64,000 bases of DNA from Haliotis asinina (Eukaryota; Mollusca; Gastropoda; Lepetellida; Haliotidae), in NCBI RefSeq assembly GCF_037392515.1, contig NC_090285.1, positions 3,971,501-4,035,500 of the forward strand, in the 5' to 3' direction. The notes under the pieces are model-generated. The model had not been told where the DNA came from. It did not search any database and saw only the letters and a program-made list of their open reading frames with translations. Made by a program: the position numbers and the translations under genes. This document shows positions 12,801-22,995 of the stretch, piece after piece (the stretch's first letter is position 1; each line of letters begins with the position of its first letter).

Positions 12801-15183
12801 CCCTCCGGCCCCCTTCCCCTACCAACCTGAACACCTCTATTTCTTGTATCTTCCCACCCCACCCCACCCCATCTCAGGTGTGTCTCGCTGTGTTATGGGT
12901 TCTCTAGTGCATATCTGGCTTAAGAGAGAACAATAATAAGATTTACCCATTTAAAGCCTACCTGTACAACTATCCAGTTTCTCCTCCGTTCCCCGCCGAC
13001 TTCTTTTCATCCACCCTACCATCCACCCTACCATCACCCCAATCTTGAAGTGTCCTCTGCATGATTATCATAGAAAGCTTTAGACTGGGATGTTGTAACC
13101 TTTCTAAAACGTGTTTTGAACAAAAATCCTATGAGAACGAGCAGTCTCGAGTGATCATCTGGCTTTGTGAAATGTGGACTCATAGGGCCAGAGCTGCTGG
13201 AAAACTGCACGACGTAGAAGGATGATGGGAACGTTGAAGTCATCCCTCTTGTCACCATGACTGGTAGGGAGTACATTGTCACTCTGACTCATGTTGTTAT
13301 GTGGCTTGCTGTGTTATGCAGACGGTTTTTATACGCAGATTTTGTCATTAGTTACAAAAGAAATTACTTTTACTGTCATTTTGGTTAAATTTGGGTTTAT
13401 CTGTCAAAATTGAAATTCTGGGTTTTTGGAGTGGTTGCAAATTAAGCAAGCGGTAACACATTTTATTTTATTTTATTTGTAATTATTACAATCTAGGAGA
13501 CCTTTTTGGTAGTACATATACCTGAACCTTGTCAGCAGAGTAGACGGGGTAATGTGTAGTGACACATTTGCTTCTTGAGTGATATACGGTATCTCCATTT
13601 ATGAAATGCTTCATGAGCACGCCAAGTCACGTGTTTTGTAGTCTGTATAGGCGGTTTTAGACGAGCCGCTGACCAAGACCCTGTCATATGAGATCCTGTG
13701 TAAGATTTCGGTACTATGTACTGATGTTAAACGTTGCTGTGACAGGAGTAAGATGTATGTTGGTCTGCTTTGATTGCACATGGGTTTGGTTCTGTGTGTA
13801 AAACACATAACACAGCAGTGTTCTTAAGTCGATGAACGCTATTCCTGTCTGTACTGTCAGATATTCACAGTTGGGCAGCTATAGGCGAATATCAAAACAA
13901 GACGTTTGTGTTGACCAGTATTTGACTATAAGGTCAGATGGTGCGAGTCTCAGGGTGGCTATATTAATGATTGAAGTGTTGCTCCACTACTGCGTCCCGT
14001 GATGGAGCGAAAACGTATCAATATGTATGTACAACTGACTGTATGCGATATTATTGCTGTTGAACAATTTCTTTATCTGTTTTAAAGTCTGTTATGATCG
14101 ATATCCTTCAAAACGCTGTCAGTCTGTTTGAAGGTCAGTCTGTTTTGACTGATATCCTTCAAAACGTTGTAAATCTGTTTGAAAGTCAGTCTGTTATGAC
14201 TGATATCCTTCAAAACGTTGTAAATCGATGGATAGTATATTGCAAAAACACTGACGTGCAAGATTACATTGGCAACTCTGTATGTTTAATGCATGTTTTA
14301 TTACACTCTACCTCAAAATGTCTCCACTTTCATTATGCTTATGGATGAAAGGTCCCCTGTGATACAGAATTATCGATATCCCTGGTCTCCTCTACATGAT
14401 CACCAGTCGCTCATCTAAATGTAGGACTACTTCAGCCAAGGCTGGAAACACATGACCTACAACAGCTCCTGGCAAATACAAGGACCTACGCAAGCGCAAG
14501 CAGCTTCTTTGGGTTGAAATATCCCGCACTGTGTCGACCCCTTGTAACGTACTTGAGGTTTAGGGACTCTTTGCTAGCGTACTTTGTCGCTGAGAGAAAC
14601 TGAAAGTACGTAGGGGTTGAGAGATACTCTGATAACATACCCCGGGAATGAGAGACTTCCTCTTGACGTACCTTGGAGTTAAGAGACACTCTCATGACGT
14701 ACCATGGGATTGAGAGACTCCCTCATGACGTGCCTTGGGACCGAGAGACTCCCTCATGACGTACCTTGGGATTGAGAGACTTCATCATGACGTACCATGG
14801 GGTTGAGAGACTTCCTCATGACGTACATTGGGATTGAGAGACTTCATCATGACGTACCTTGGGGTTGAGAGACTTCCTCATGACGTACCTTGGGATTGAG
14901 AGACACTCTCAGGACATACCTTAGAGTTGAAAGACTCCCTCAAAACGTAACTAGGGATTGAGAAACTCCATCATAATTTACCTTGCTGTTGAGAGACTCT
15001 CTCATAACGTACCTTCGGGTTGAGAGATTCCCTGATTGCCTCTGTCCTCCCATGTTCCTTCCACTGGCCGAAGAGTTTGACAAATAGGACACACATGGGG
15101 TCAGTCTTTGTAAACACGTCCAGATCGGCCAGGTCCTGGCAGGACACGAGAATCTCCACCCGGCCACCAGGGGGCGCTGACAT
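3560..15183 (-). CDS. CPNE-like: Copine family protein, 15 coding exons
   Basis: Copines are cytosolic calcium-dependent phospholipid-binding proteins that dock on membranes through two C2 domains and bind partners through a vWA-like domain. I rebuilt the gene from minus-strand exons: 15183-15013, 12605-12526, 11906-11794, 11482-11358, 11099-11005, 10204-10115, 9725-9651, 9218-9120, 8227-8149, 7784-7728, 6949-6779, 5131-4979, 4760-4650, 4417-4313 and 3796-3560. All have AG/GT borders, and the phases join without a break to give 1761 bp, 586 residues plus a TAG stop, close to the usual copine size of 530-580. The chosen start is the ATG at 15183, seven codons before the first C2 strand. An upstream coding exon cannot be excluded. 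Individual exon ends come from conservation and splice consensus, not from transcripts. Exon 14 has two in-phase donors, so a 594-residue form is possible. Confidence 0.93.
5558..6254. repeat. 36-bp minisatellite, about 19 copies, copine intron 11
   Basis: The unit contains GAGATATAAAG then GTGTATACAC then CAGATAACGCTTGG. GTGTATACAC is a perfect palindrome. Copies differ at a few sites (GAGAT or CAGAT, AAAG or ACAG) and one copy near 5660 is a base short. The unit length is a multiple of three and stop-free in several frames on both strands, so it makes open frames of over 200 codons that are not genes. Confidence 0.95.
7045..7243. repeat. 95-bp tandem duplication in copine intron 10
   Basis: CATGGTAGCTGGACATC recurs at 7052 and 7147, and the following 95 bp are nearly identical, differing by one or two bases. 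This is a recent simple duplication. Confidence 0.9.
8368..8988. mobile_element. MULE-like MITE with long terminal inverted repeats, copine intron 8
   Basis: Both ends begin CAGTCTAAGTAAACTTA and stay alignable as inverted repeats for about 95 bp, including GAGTCTAACAAA and GGTCGCGTCA. The 10 bp CTAGCTATGG flank the element on both sides (8358-8367 and 8989-8998) as a perfect target duplication. Long inverted repeats with a 9-10 bp duplication are typical of Mutator-like elements. At 621 bp with no transposase it must be non-autonomous. A diverged relative lies at 50372-50918. Confidence 0.8.
9120..11482 (-). CDS. CPNE-like: Copine exons 4-8: linker and C2B domain
   Basis: These exons encode residues 121-283. 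Recognisable parts are GLINLTAEIV at the linker to C2B, FRTEVQHK and NPSWRPF, then RLCNDDLDRPIQFSC, FKSAYDKLGEF and a lysine-rich stretch (CPKKEKKKKK) before GSVRFYQFR, as copines have before the vWA domain. The acidic calcium ligands are missing: loop 1 reads LGKVGFLNNRKP where copines have LxKxDxxxKSDP, and loop 3 reads CWHTNYG where they have CYDWDSDG. Exon 8 must use donor CG/GTAGGT at 9119, because the better-looking GTGAGC four bases on would put TAG in frame. Confidence 0.9.
9795..9844. repeat. GCAC microsatellite
   Basis: A run of GCAC/CACG tetranucleotides in copine intron 6, with a single GCAT interruption. Confidence 0.95.
10365..10440 (+). mobile_element. SINE fragment
   Basis: The block CGGGTCTTCAGCGTGACGAG followed by GCATTAGCAATTAGGCTACC matches, from memory, the inverted tRNA-like end of a common gastropod repeat. 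It sits in copine intron 5. Confidence 0.5.
10785..10965 (+). mobile_element. tRNA-like SINE with CACT tail
   Basis: GTAGGTTCGATCCCTGG at about 10850-10866 is a near-perfect pol III B box. About 80 bp later the sequence ends in CTCACTCACTCACCC, the usual tail of gastropod SINEs. No A box or cloverleaf is convincing, so this is a tRNA-derived repeat, not a tRNA gene. Confidence 0.5.
11794..15183 (-). CDS. CPNE-like: Copine exons 1-3: C2A domain
   Basis: Exons 1-3 encode residues 1-121. Exon 1 gives VEILVSCQDLADLDVF then TKTDPMC, the classic copine C2A opening, followed by GRTEAI and ESLNPK. Exon 2 gives FSVYDID, exon 3 gives HHDFVG. Aspartates at about 22, 28, 80, 82 and 92 occupy the five usual calcium-binding positions, so C2A should bind calcium. 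Exon 1 ends at AACCCGAAG with donor GTACGT. The following intron of about 2.4 kb starts with a 31-bp array derived from this exon end, and also holds a 51-bp triplet repeat and a degenerate tract. Confidence 0.92.
14085..14230. repeat. 51-bp tandem repeat, three copies, copine intron 1
   Basis: GATATCCTTCAAAACG recurs at 14100, 14151 and 14202. The unit is 51 bp and leaves a plus-strand frame open, with no coding character. Confidence 0.9.
14500..15012 (-). repeat. 31-bp array of exon end plus 5' splice site, copine intron 1
   Basis: On the gene's strand, exon 1 ends TCTCTCAACCCGAAG and the intron opens GTACGTTATGAG. The next roughly 15 units of 31 bp each repeat this junction, for example TCTCTCAATCCCAAG then GTACGTCATGAG. 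About six copies keep AAG/GTACGT exactly; others vary to ATG/GTACGT or AAG/GTATGT. Similarity fades towards 14500. The array thus begins at the true donor and consists of copies of the last 18 or so exon bases, the donor and about 12 intron bases. Because 31 is not a multiple of three, use of successive donors would shift the frame. Confidence 0.93.
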
Positions 15184-15849
15184 GGCTGGGAGGTACAGAC
15201 ATTATATGATCAGATTTGAATGCTTTACATACAGATATTTGTCTGAGACTGGTATGAAAATTTTAACCACTGATCCTTCTATCACAGTGCGTGTCACCTG
15301 GAGTATCTGCCTTACCTCATGTATTAATAATATATGGGGTCCAGGAATACACCTGTACCGGTTATTGTGTTCTACGGCAAGGTAGATTATACAGACTTAA
15401 TAATTCATATATTAGTCAACTGTCCAGGCAATAAACATAAACAAATCCTTAGGTTAGTTGAAAGATGTATATGTCTATCATATATTTTAAAGTCCAAATG
15501 TTCTTTAATCTAAGTGCTCTACCTTGGATTTGGGAAAGAAATACTCGATTCTGATTGGTCAGTCAAAAGTTATCATTTCACAAAAAACATATCAACCTCC
15601 CGAGGCATGCGTGTGCAAGATACTATTTCGACCCCTACTGAGTAGATCAACCCTCATTTTAAAACTGGATGTCACATCAACGTTCTGACATCTATACTGG
15701 ACAAATATAAGTTAAGAATACTGGTATTTTTATGACGTATATTTTATCAGCATGTCAGTGAATGAATCATTCTTCAGAATTGCAAAAGTAACAAATATCC
15801 CTAACTATTTTTGTTCAGTATATTTTGGCTTGTCTGCATGGTGTTATTT

Positions 15850-16055
15850 GTCATCAAACGCAACATTCGGCTATTATCCAGCAATCAGAGAACGTGGAAC
15901 AGAGAATCCCGTGATGAACGCCATGAACATCTCCATGTGCAGTTAAAATACCATGACATGCATCCACGAAGACAACAGGACTGGTCACAAATAACACAAA
16001 CAACAAGCATGGGTTGCTGGTTGTAATCCGAATCTTCACGGATCTCTTCAGGTGC
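15850..16055 (+). mobile_element. SINE copy
   Basis: It starts with CGGCTATTATCCAGCAATC and runs through GTGATGAACGCCATGAACAT, CCATGACATGCATCCA and AAGCATGGGTTGCTGG to GAATCTTCACGGATC. The order matches other copies in this window (near 22.8 kb and, inverted, 49.8 kb). Confidence 0.6.
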
Positions 16056-16624
16056 GCAGCGTTGATGTAACAGCAACCTCCAGCAATTTGCTGGTTCATC
16101 TATATACATATACACGTGCAAATTTACATTTGATAAAAAGCCCTGTAAATTTAAGATTCAAAACACAAATACAATACCGTGCAAAACGCATCTCCGAAAT
16201 CTGTCATTTTAGACACCACTACCAAGTGTTAGCGAACACTTACTTTTGACCAGCAGTATCTGTTGGCGACAGGGAGAACATGAGTGTATGACCTGACTCC
16301 TCTGACCAACGATTTGCTAGGGCGTAACCCCAATAGCGGAATAAATTATTACACGTACTTATATTGATGTTTATACTCATTCCGCCCGAGAGTGACATAC
16401 CTGTATGTACACAGATAGATTGACGTGATAGGTAATAGTTTGACATTCTTTAGGGGAATAAAAACGCTAACTGAATGTCACGTGTAACCTTGGCCTATGT
16501 ATGCCCATGTAGTGCTGACGTACACTACTATCTCCACCTATAGTACTGAAAACGTAAATTTAAGTTGGAATCGCAATGTTTGCAAATGTTACCAGTGTAG
16601 CAAACGCTCTATGTGAGTAGGGAA

Positions 16625-17600
16625 AAATCACAGGTATATTGTAGTCTATCGATTACTGTATATTGTCTATGGGTTACTGCGTTACTACAGGTATGCTGTA
16701 GTCTGTCAGTATCGTATCACTACAGGTATATTGTAGTCTGTCAGTATCGTATCTCTACAGGTATGTTGTAGTCTGTCAGTATCGTATCTCTACAGGTATG
16801 CTGTAGTCTGTGAGCTATTGTTTCACTACAGGTATGCTGTAGTCTGTGAGCTATTGTTTCACTACAGGTATATTGTAGTCTGTGAGCTATTGTTTCACTA
16901 CAGGAATATTGTAGTCTGTGAGTTATTGTTTCACTACAGGTATGTTGTAGTCTGTGAGTTATTGTTTCACTACAGGTATATTGTAGTCTGTGAGCTATTG
17001 TTTCACTACAGGAATATTGTAGTCTGTGAGTTATTGTTTCACTACAGGTATGTTGTAGTCTGTGAGTTATTGTTTCACTACAGGTATATTGTAGTCTCTG
17101 AGTTAATGTGTCGCTACAGGTATATTGTAGTGTGTGAGTTATTGTTTCACTACAGGTATATTGTAGTGTGTGAGTTATTGTTTCACTACAGGTATATTGT
17201 AGTGTGTGGGTTAATGTGTCACAACAGGTATATTGTAGTGTGTGAGTTATTGTTTCACTACAGGTATATCTGTGAGTTAATGTGTCACTACAGGTATATT
17301 GTTGTCTGTGAGTTAATGTGTCACTACAGGTATGTTGTAATCTGTGGGTTAATGTGTCACTACAGGTATATTGTAGTCGATAGTTTACTGTGTTACTACA
17401 GGTATATTATAGTCTATAGGTTATTGTGTTGCTACAGATGTGTTGTAGGCCATGGGTTATTGTAGTCTGTGGGTTACTGTTTTACAACACGTATCTTAAT
17501 AGTATGTGGATAGTTGTGTTGGTACAGGTTTATTGTAGTCCGTGAGTTAATGTGTTACAACTGGCATTCAAAAATCTATAAATCATTGTGTCACTACAGG
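16625..17600. repeat. 36-bp minisatellite, about 26 copies
   Basis: The unit reads TTTCACTACAG, GTATATTGTAG, TCTGTGAGTTATTG. CTACA and TGTAG form an inverted repeat within each unit. Variants GTATGTTG and GTATGCTG alternate, and the edges are degenerate. Each plus-strand unit resembles a CAG/GTATRT donor. No exon is recognisable next to it. It lies upstream of the copine start codon. Confidence 0.93.
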
Positions 17601-18694
17601 TATAGTGTAGCGAAGCGAGAGAGTAGCAACTGTACTACTACAATCCATACATCCAGGTCACGTGTCTCATGTCTCGAGTCTAGCGCTACGAGTACTCGGG
17701 TTACACAAATATTTAGGTGCTACATTTGTGTGTCATAGTTAGATCTGTCCCCTGACAGGCATTAGTTGATTTTTATTTCGGTAAGTCCAAGCTAGAACAG
17801 GATCAGTTATGACAGTTGCATGACACCCGTACACGCCGAATTACCCATAGTTTTCACAATAACACCACTGGACAATCCGATAACTAGACCTTGTAAATAT
17901 TTAAATATATATTTTCACGAGAGTTATTGTTTCACTAGTCTGTGAGTTATTGTTTTACTACAGGTGTGTGAGTAAGAATGCATATGTGAGTTTCAGGTTA
18001 TCGCTGTCAAAGAGTCTCACTTATCCTCAGGGAGCATATATCCGGCGTCCCCAGCCGTTGTCTGCCTGTCATAGAGCTATTAACGGCCGAAAACAACTAT
18101 CACTCGGCCACTCTCTGAACTGAATCCCATGTGTTTGAACATGAACTAGCCTGGGCCCATGTTTGTTTAACAGATGATGGTTTCCAAGGTGCAACCCAAA
18201 TAAACCATTATGCGCAGTCTGTAATAATTGTGGCGTTGTTCACCTCTTTATATAATTAGAAATTAGTTCTATAAAACATTACGTCATTTCTCATAATTAA
18301 CAAATTACCATGTGCATTCGACAGTCAGCAATGTAATTACATCCTTCTGCTGCTAGATTTATCATGACCATGTTTCTTGTTGTTCGTCTGGCTGCTTTAC
18401 ATAATGTACCATCGATGTGGAAATTATGGCAACATTTCACCAGGAAACCAAAATATCAACATAAACAAACTCCAGTCTGTCAAGTGCCGAGATGACTTAA
18501 GAACACAAAGTATGAAGGCGATAGATCGGTAGTCGATAATCAATAATCAATGAAGGTGCTTGTAGATTCAATGCAGTGAAACGACACACTCAGTCTACCG
18601 ACACACTCAGCTGTAATACATTCTTACACACAGACACATTACACCACAATGAGACGATGTTTTACGATATACTAATTGAGAAATGTATACTTAC

Positions 18695-18960
18695 CTTATT
18701 CTGTAAGTCACCTGCGGCGTATAAACAACCCTTATATCAAGCGCTCGGCGATGAAAGTCGTCCAACTCCGTTCTGTCGAAGCTTGTGTACAATATCAACA
18801 TATATCTCCCCGCCACTACACGTACCCTCCACCAGACAGACGTACCCGTGTCACGTGGTTCAGGAGGGAGTCTACCCTGACAGGGAGGGGGTTAGCCCAG
18901 CTGTGTTGACATCACCAGGGAGATTACCACACCGTCACTGACAGTGAGAACCCTCTCTCG
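18695..18960 (-). other. Possible non-coding first exon of the copine gene
   Basis: On the minus strand a strong donor, AATAAG/GTAAGT, ends a sequence of moderate GC at 18695. Its reading frames do not join the copine ATG in phase, so if it is used it is 5' UTR. An acceptor-like ACCTCCCAG lies just before the copine ATG at 15183. The 5' end is unknown. Confidence 0.25.
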
Positions 18961-20224
18961 CACCCGGGTGTGTTGTAGACAGCTATACGGGTACACTTTA
19001 TTGTACAACTAACCCAACGCTTCTCACTGACGACATACTGAGAACAGAAGGATTTTCAGTGCGATAGTTCACCAGGCTTGTCAGTGCAAGAGTTCATTTC
19101 GGACACTCTTGGTGAACATCGATGTGATAGGTATTTGATCATGCATTACTGATCATGCATTACTGAGCAGTCTGTACTCGTCAAGCTTTACCGCCCATGT
19201 ATTACTTGTGATTGTGTTCTGGTCAAACTTTACTGCTAATGCTAATAGAACGTGTGCATGTTGAGTCAGGTCCTCCTCCACTCTCCAGGCCATCTGCCCA
19301 AAACAAGGGAACGAGAATACAAGACAATACACGTCCTTTACAAGAGCGGAGAATTTCAACTCTCATAAGTACGAGATACATGTACTTACTTTGTGTTAGG
19401 GTTCTTGGTATTCGCTGTGTTGTGGTAATTTCACCTGTAGACTGACTGTAGACATTTCACACTGAGACCAACAGCTGACCAGACGGTTATGCTCGTGCTG
19501 CCACCACGCAGGCTCACAGAGTATAATATGCTGTGTTTACATATCCTGTGTGCCAATGTATATGCATTGTGGGTTACAGACTAGATGACAGCTGTTTAAC
19601 GTCTCATTGACTCTGCTCACATCCTGCCCTGCACTGCTAACCCAAATTTAATGCATAATAAGGCTCCTGGTGGGGGCGATAATGATTATATACGTCCATT
19701 TATAGACCTTTATTCTCTGCTCCTTGGACAGAAAACAAACTAATTTGCCTGTGAGGTGAAAGCCGCGTCATACGCAACATCATCGCATACTACCGGGTAC
19801 CCACCCATTGACTGTTGGTCGAACAAGGCATGTCTATATCAAGGTCAGTCGTCACTTAAGAGATAAGACAGGTGTTGCACCTGCGTCAGTGCGGTGCAAG
19901 ACGGAAATAAATACTCAGAAGTCAAGCTACCGGCCACGTCATATTTAACAGTTAAAACAGCCTATCAAGTATTGTCATTTCCGATGTAGGGTGAATTGGT
20001 GTTTCCCGACTTGAAAGAGTATTTCAATACGATCAGGTCCAGGCAGTGTTGGAGGGAAAACCTTAAGTACTGCAGATGTTTGGTGATCAAGACTTTGGCG
20101 CAACTCACGAGCATTGATAGGTGCAAATAAAATAAGGATAACGCTCAGGAAGAATCATGGATTCGAACCCACGATTTTCGCACACCTTGTATATGCAACG
20201 ATGCACTCCTTAGAAGTCAATTGG

Positions 20225-20308
20225 CCGCTCGTGCGTATGTGCATGTATGCGTGTATGCGTGTGTGTGTGTGTGCGTGTGTGTGCGTGTGTGTATGCGTGG
20301 GGGCTAGA
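20225..20308. repeat. GT/GC microsatellite
   Basis: Alternating purine-pyrimidine run of GTGTGT, GTGCGT and GTATGC steps, a possible Z-DNA former. Confidence 0.85.
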
Positions 20309-21062
20309 CCGGACTGATTCCGATTCATATGTTAACAAGGACCTATGCCACGAAACAGTTTAACATTGTTACACAACTCAAAACACAGTAATATACTGAC
20401 TCGAAGGCGACCGGGGCAGGTTTTCTCCCGTCATGCCGAGCGTGAGACTGCATTATATATACATTTCAAAGAAAGTGATGCGTTTATAAATTAATACAAG
20501 AATACCGTGTTAGCTCTTCCTCAAATATAAGGAGTGACTTCAGTATCTACACGAGAATCGAACCGACCCCTCAGACGACAGTGAACGCACGTACCATTTA
20601 CCTACACTATGTCAATGCTGGTAGTTGCGATGGTTTCCAACAAGAGAGTGAAAAACCCCAACGCCCTGTTGTCAGGTATAAATCCAGTTACACTTTCACA
20701 AATACCAATGCTAACATACATAACAATATGTGTGCATGCGTGTGCATGCAAGTGCAAGCGAGTGTGTGTGTATGCATGAGTCAGTCATTACGAGGCAGGT
20801 GTTATACTCCAATACCTAAAGTTAAGAGATAAATCCGACGCTTGGCGGGCATGAATTATTTCTCACCGTCGGGATTCCACAACGAATCGATACATGTAAT
20901 GTTGAGCGAAGCGCCCCTAGAAGGACCTTAAGCAGGGATGTGCCATTACACGATAAATCGCTGTATTGTACATGGTATTTTATGGAGACTTCTTCCGCTT
21001 TATTGTTTATCAACATTGATTGATTGATGTGTGAGGCTGCGCTGACGGCGGTCTTATAGCTT

Positions 21063-21195
21063 TAATAGAATCTGGACAAAAAAAACCCGGTGATCAACCT
21101 CATGAGCATCGTTCTACGCATTTGGGATACGATGACATGTGTCAACCAAGCCAGAGAGTTTGACCACCTGATAAATGACTGTTGTATCAATACTT
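21063..21195 (+). mobile_element. SINE fragment next to a Tc1-like insertion
   Basis: GTGATCAACCTCATGAGCAT, GATGACATGTGTCAACCA and GACCACCTGAT follow the same order as the copy at 22.8 kb. It is cut short just before the left end of the Tc1-like element at 21209. Confidence 0.6.
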
Positions 21196-21208
21196 TGATC
21201 CATAAGTA

Positions 21209-22640
21209 TACTCTCCAAAAAAGAAACGCGTATAGGAATTTCAGATGTATTTTTATGTTTATTTTGAAAGATCTTGTAGGACTTATGAGTCAATGAAATA
21301 TAGCGAAATTGGACACTATGAATGCAGACTTATCCGTCTTTGGCACCAACTAGAGGAAAGTCAGTTTGAGTGTCAGATGGAGACTTGTGGTGGCGCTGAA
21401 GTCAGTACCTATAGCTAGTGTGACCACAGTGGGCATCCAGAACTGCACGACATGGCATCGAACGAATTAGTCTCAGAATCTCGTGTTGCCCATTCGCAGC
21501 CCTCTTTGCCTGTAGTGCCTGTGAGAGTTGCTGAAGTGTCTGGGGCTAAGTGTTCCAGCGTCGCGCCCGTCTGTCCAGGGCATCCCATAGATGTGTGATC
21601 GGGTTTAAGTCCGGTGATCTTGAGGGCCAGGGGAGCACATTGATGTTGTTGTTCTGGAGGAGGTCACTAGTGTGATGTGCTGTGTGAGGCCTGGCATTCT
21701 CCTGTTGAAACAACTCCCTCTGGCGATCAGTGATTCGAAGGAGGTGTGGGCGTAGGATTTTGTAACAGTACATTTGAGCTGTCGGGTTGCCCTGGATCAT
21801 AACCAAATCACCTCTTACAGCAGGTGAACTCACCCCACATCATAACACCTCTCTCGCCGTATCTGTCCACCTGGGGAGCGCAAGCGTCGGCGAAACGTTC
21901 ACGTCGACGTATGTACACCCGCTTTCTTCCATCGTGTCGTTCCAGTGGAAATCGTGATTCATCACTGAACCAGACTCTACGCCAGTTCGGTAGGTTCCAG
22001 GCCTGAACTTTGGTGCACAATTGAACTCGATGTCGGCGATGTCGTTGTCGAAGCACAGTGCCAAAATAAGGTCCTCTGGCACGTAAACCAGCCACTCATA
22101 ACCTGGCGGTCTGTGCATAAAGCCTCCTCAATCCGGGTATTTGTTGAGGGGTACTGGTCGCTGTAGCTGTTCGATGACGCCTCAGAGGTACCTCGAGATC
22201 GCCAACTACGAGGGGCATCTGCTACCGAATTCTTAGGGGCGATATATCTCCCAGAGCCATGAAATGGTGCTTTGGTGAACATTCGGTCGTCGGGCAACTG
22301 GACGTTGAGACTGGTCAGCTTCAAGGAGACCAATGTCGATATGAAGGTTGGATTCACTTAGATGTGGCATTTTGCGTTCGTCAACACTATTCCAAATTCA
22401 GTGAATAATCGACAGACAGAGATCAATCTTTTATACTCATCACTGAGACTATCTGACCCCCAACTTTCACGTGCATTGCATTCGAAATGTGCATTCTGTG
22501 ATACTACATGCCGAGATTGTAAATCATGCTGTTAAATACGGGTATTTTACGGTTCAGGTGTTTTGTGTTGTGATGTTTCAAGACTTAAACACCATAGGAC
22601 TCTTTTGTAAAATGAATAAGCGTTTCTTTTTGGAAGAGTA
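21209..22640 (-). mobile_element. Decayed Tc1-like DNA transposon
   Basis: Terminal inverted repeats match at 19 of 21 bases: TACTCTCCAAAAAAGAAACG at the left and TACTCTTCCAAAAAGAAACG read inward from the right. Both ends are flanked by TA, the expected target duplication. The 1432-bp element carries a broken transposase on the minus strand. Confidence 0.9.
21402..22370 (-). pseudogene. Tc1-like transposase pseudogene
   Basis: Fragments in different frames follow the order of a Tc1-family DD34E transposase. The N-terminus at 22370 starts MPHLSES and continues QSQRPVARRPNVHQSTIS, a helix-turn-helix. Next come VWFSDESRF (first Asp), VMMWGE, then LFQQENARPHTA and SPDLNPITHLWD. The C-terminus, RLIRSMPCRAVLDAH, ends at a TGA at 21402. 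At least three frameshifts and an internal TAG after RRWNT break it. The second catalytic Asp is Glu and the third acid is Thr, so the element cannot move itself. Confidence 0.9.
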
Positions 22641-22807
22641 TAGTAATCTGTAAAAAAACTGAGGATACGGGGTGGGTACCTCAATGACCCCTCGGTCTAA
22701 CTACTGCCCCGGTTACTGAAGACACGGATCTTCACTTGACGGGTATGTTTATCAACAATTGTGTTGCGTCACTAGCCACCAACTTAAACACGTGTCCTTG
22801 TGTCAGG

Positions 22808-22995
22808 GAGCGAAATACTTCTTGTAAGCAATATTCCAGCTATTATGGCAGCGGCCTGTAAATAATCAAGTCTGGACCATACAATCTAGTGATCAACAAC
22901 ATGAGCATTAATCCACGCAATTGGTATAGGATGGCATGTGTCAACCAAGTCAAGTCTTACCACTAGATTCCGTTTGTTGTCTCATGGGTTGCAGC
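22808..22995 (+). mobile_element. SINE copy
   Basis: AGCAATATTCCAGCTATTAT, GGCAGCGGCCTGTAAATAAT, CAAGTCTGGACCATACAATC and GTGATCAACAACATGAGCAT give the clearest copy of this family in the window, continuing through GGCATGTGTCAACCAAGTCA to a partial end. Confidence 0.75.

Larger units (their letters stand above)
17601..21062. other. Upstream or intergenic stretch, no firm gene
   Basis: No coding family was recognised. It contains a duplicated GATCATGCATTACT near 19138-19163, a GT/GCGT microsatellite at about 20225-20308, a similar GT-rich patch near 20725-20780, and tRNA-like inverted B-box sequences (for example GAATCGAACC near 20552) suggesting old SINEs. A possible non-coding copine exon is listed separately. 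Confidence 0.5.

Noticed and set aside
16818..17465. 215-codon plus-strand frame of repeated tyrosine- and valine-rich units
   Set aside because: It is the translation of the 36-bp array at 16.6-17.6 kb. No start context, domain or splice sites support a protein.
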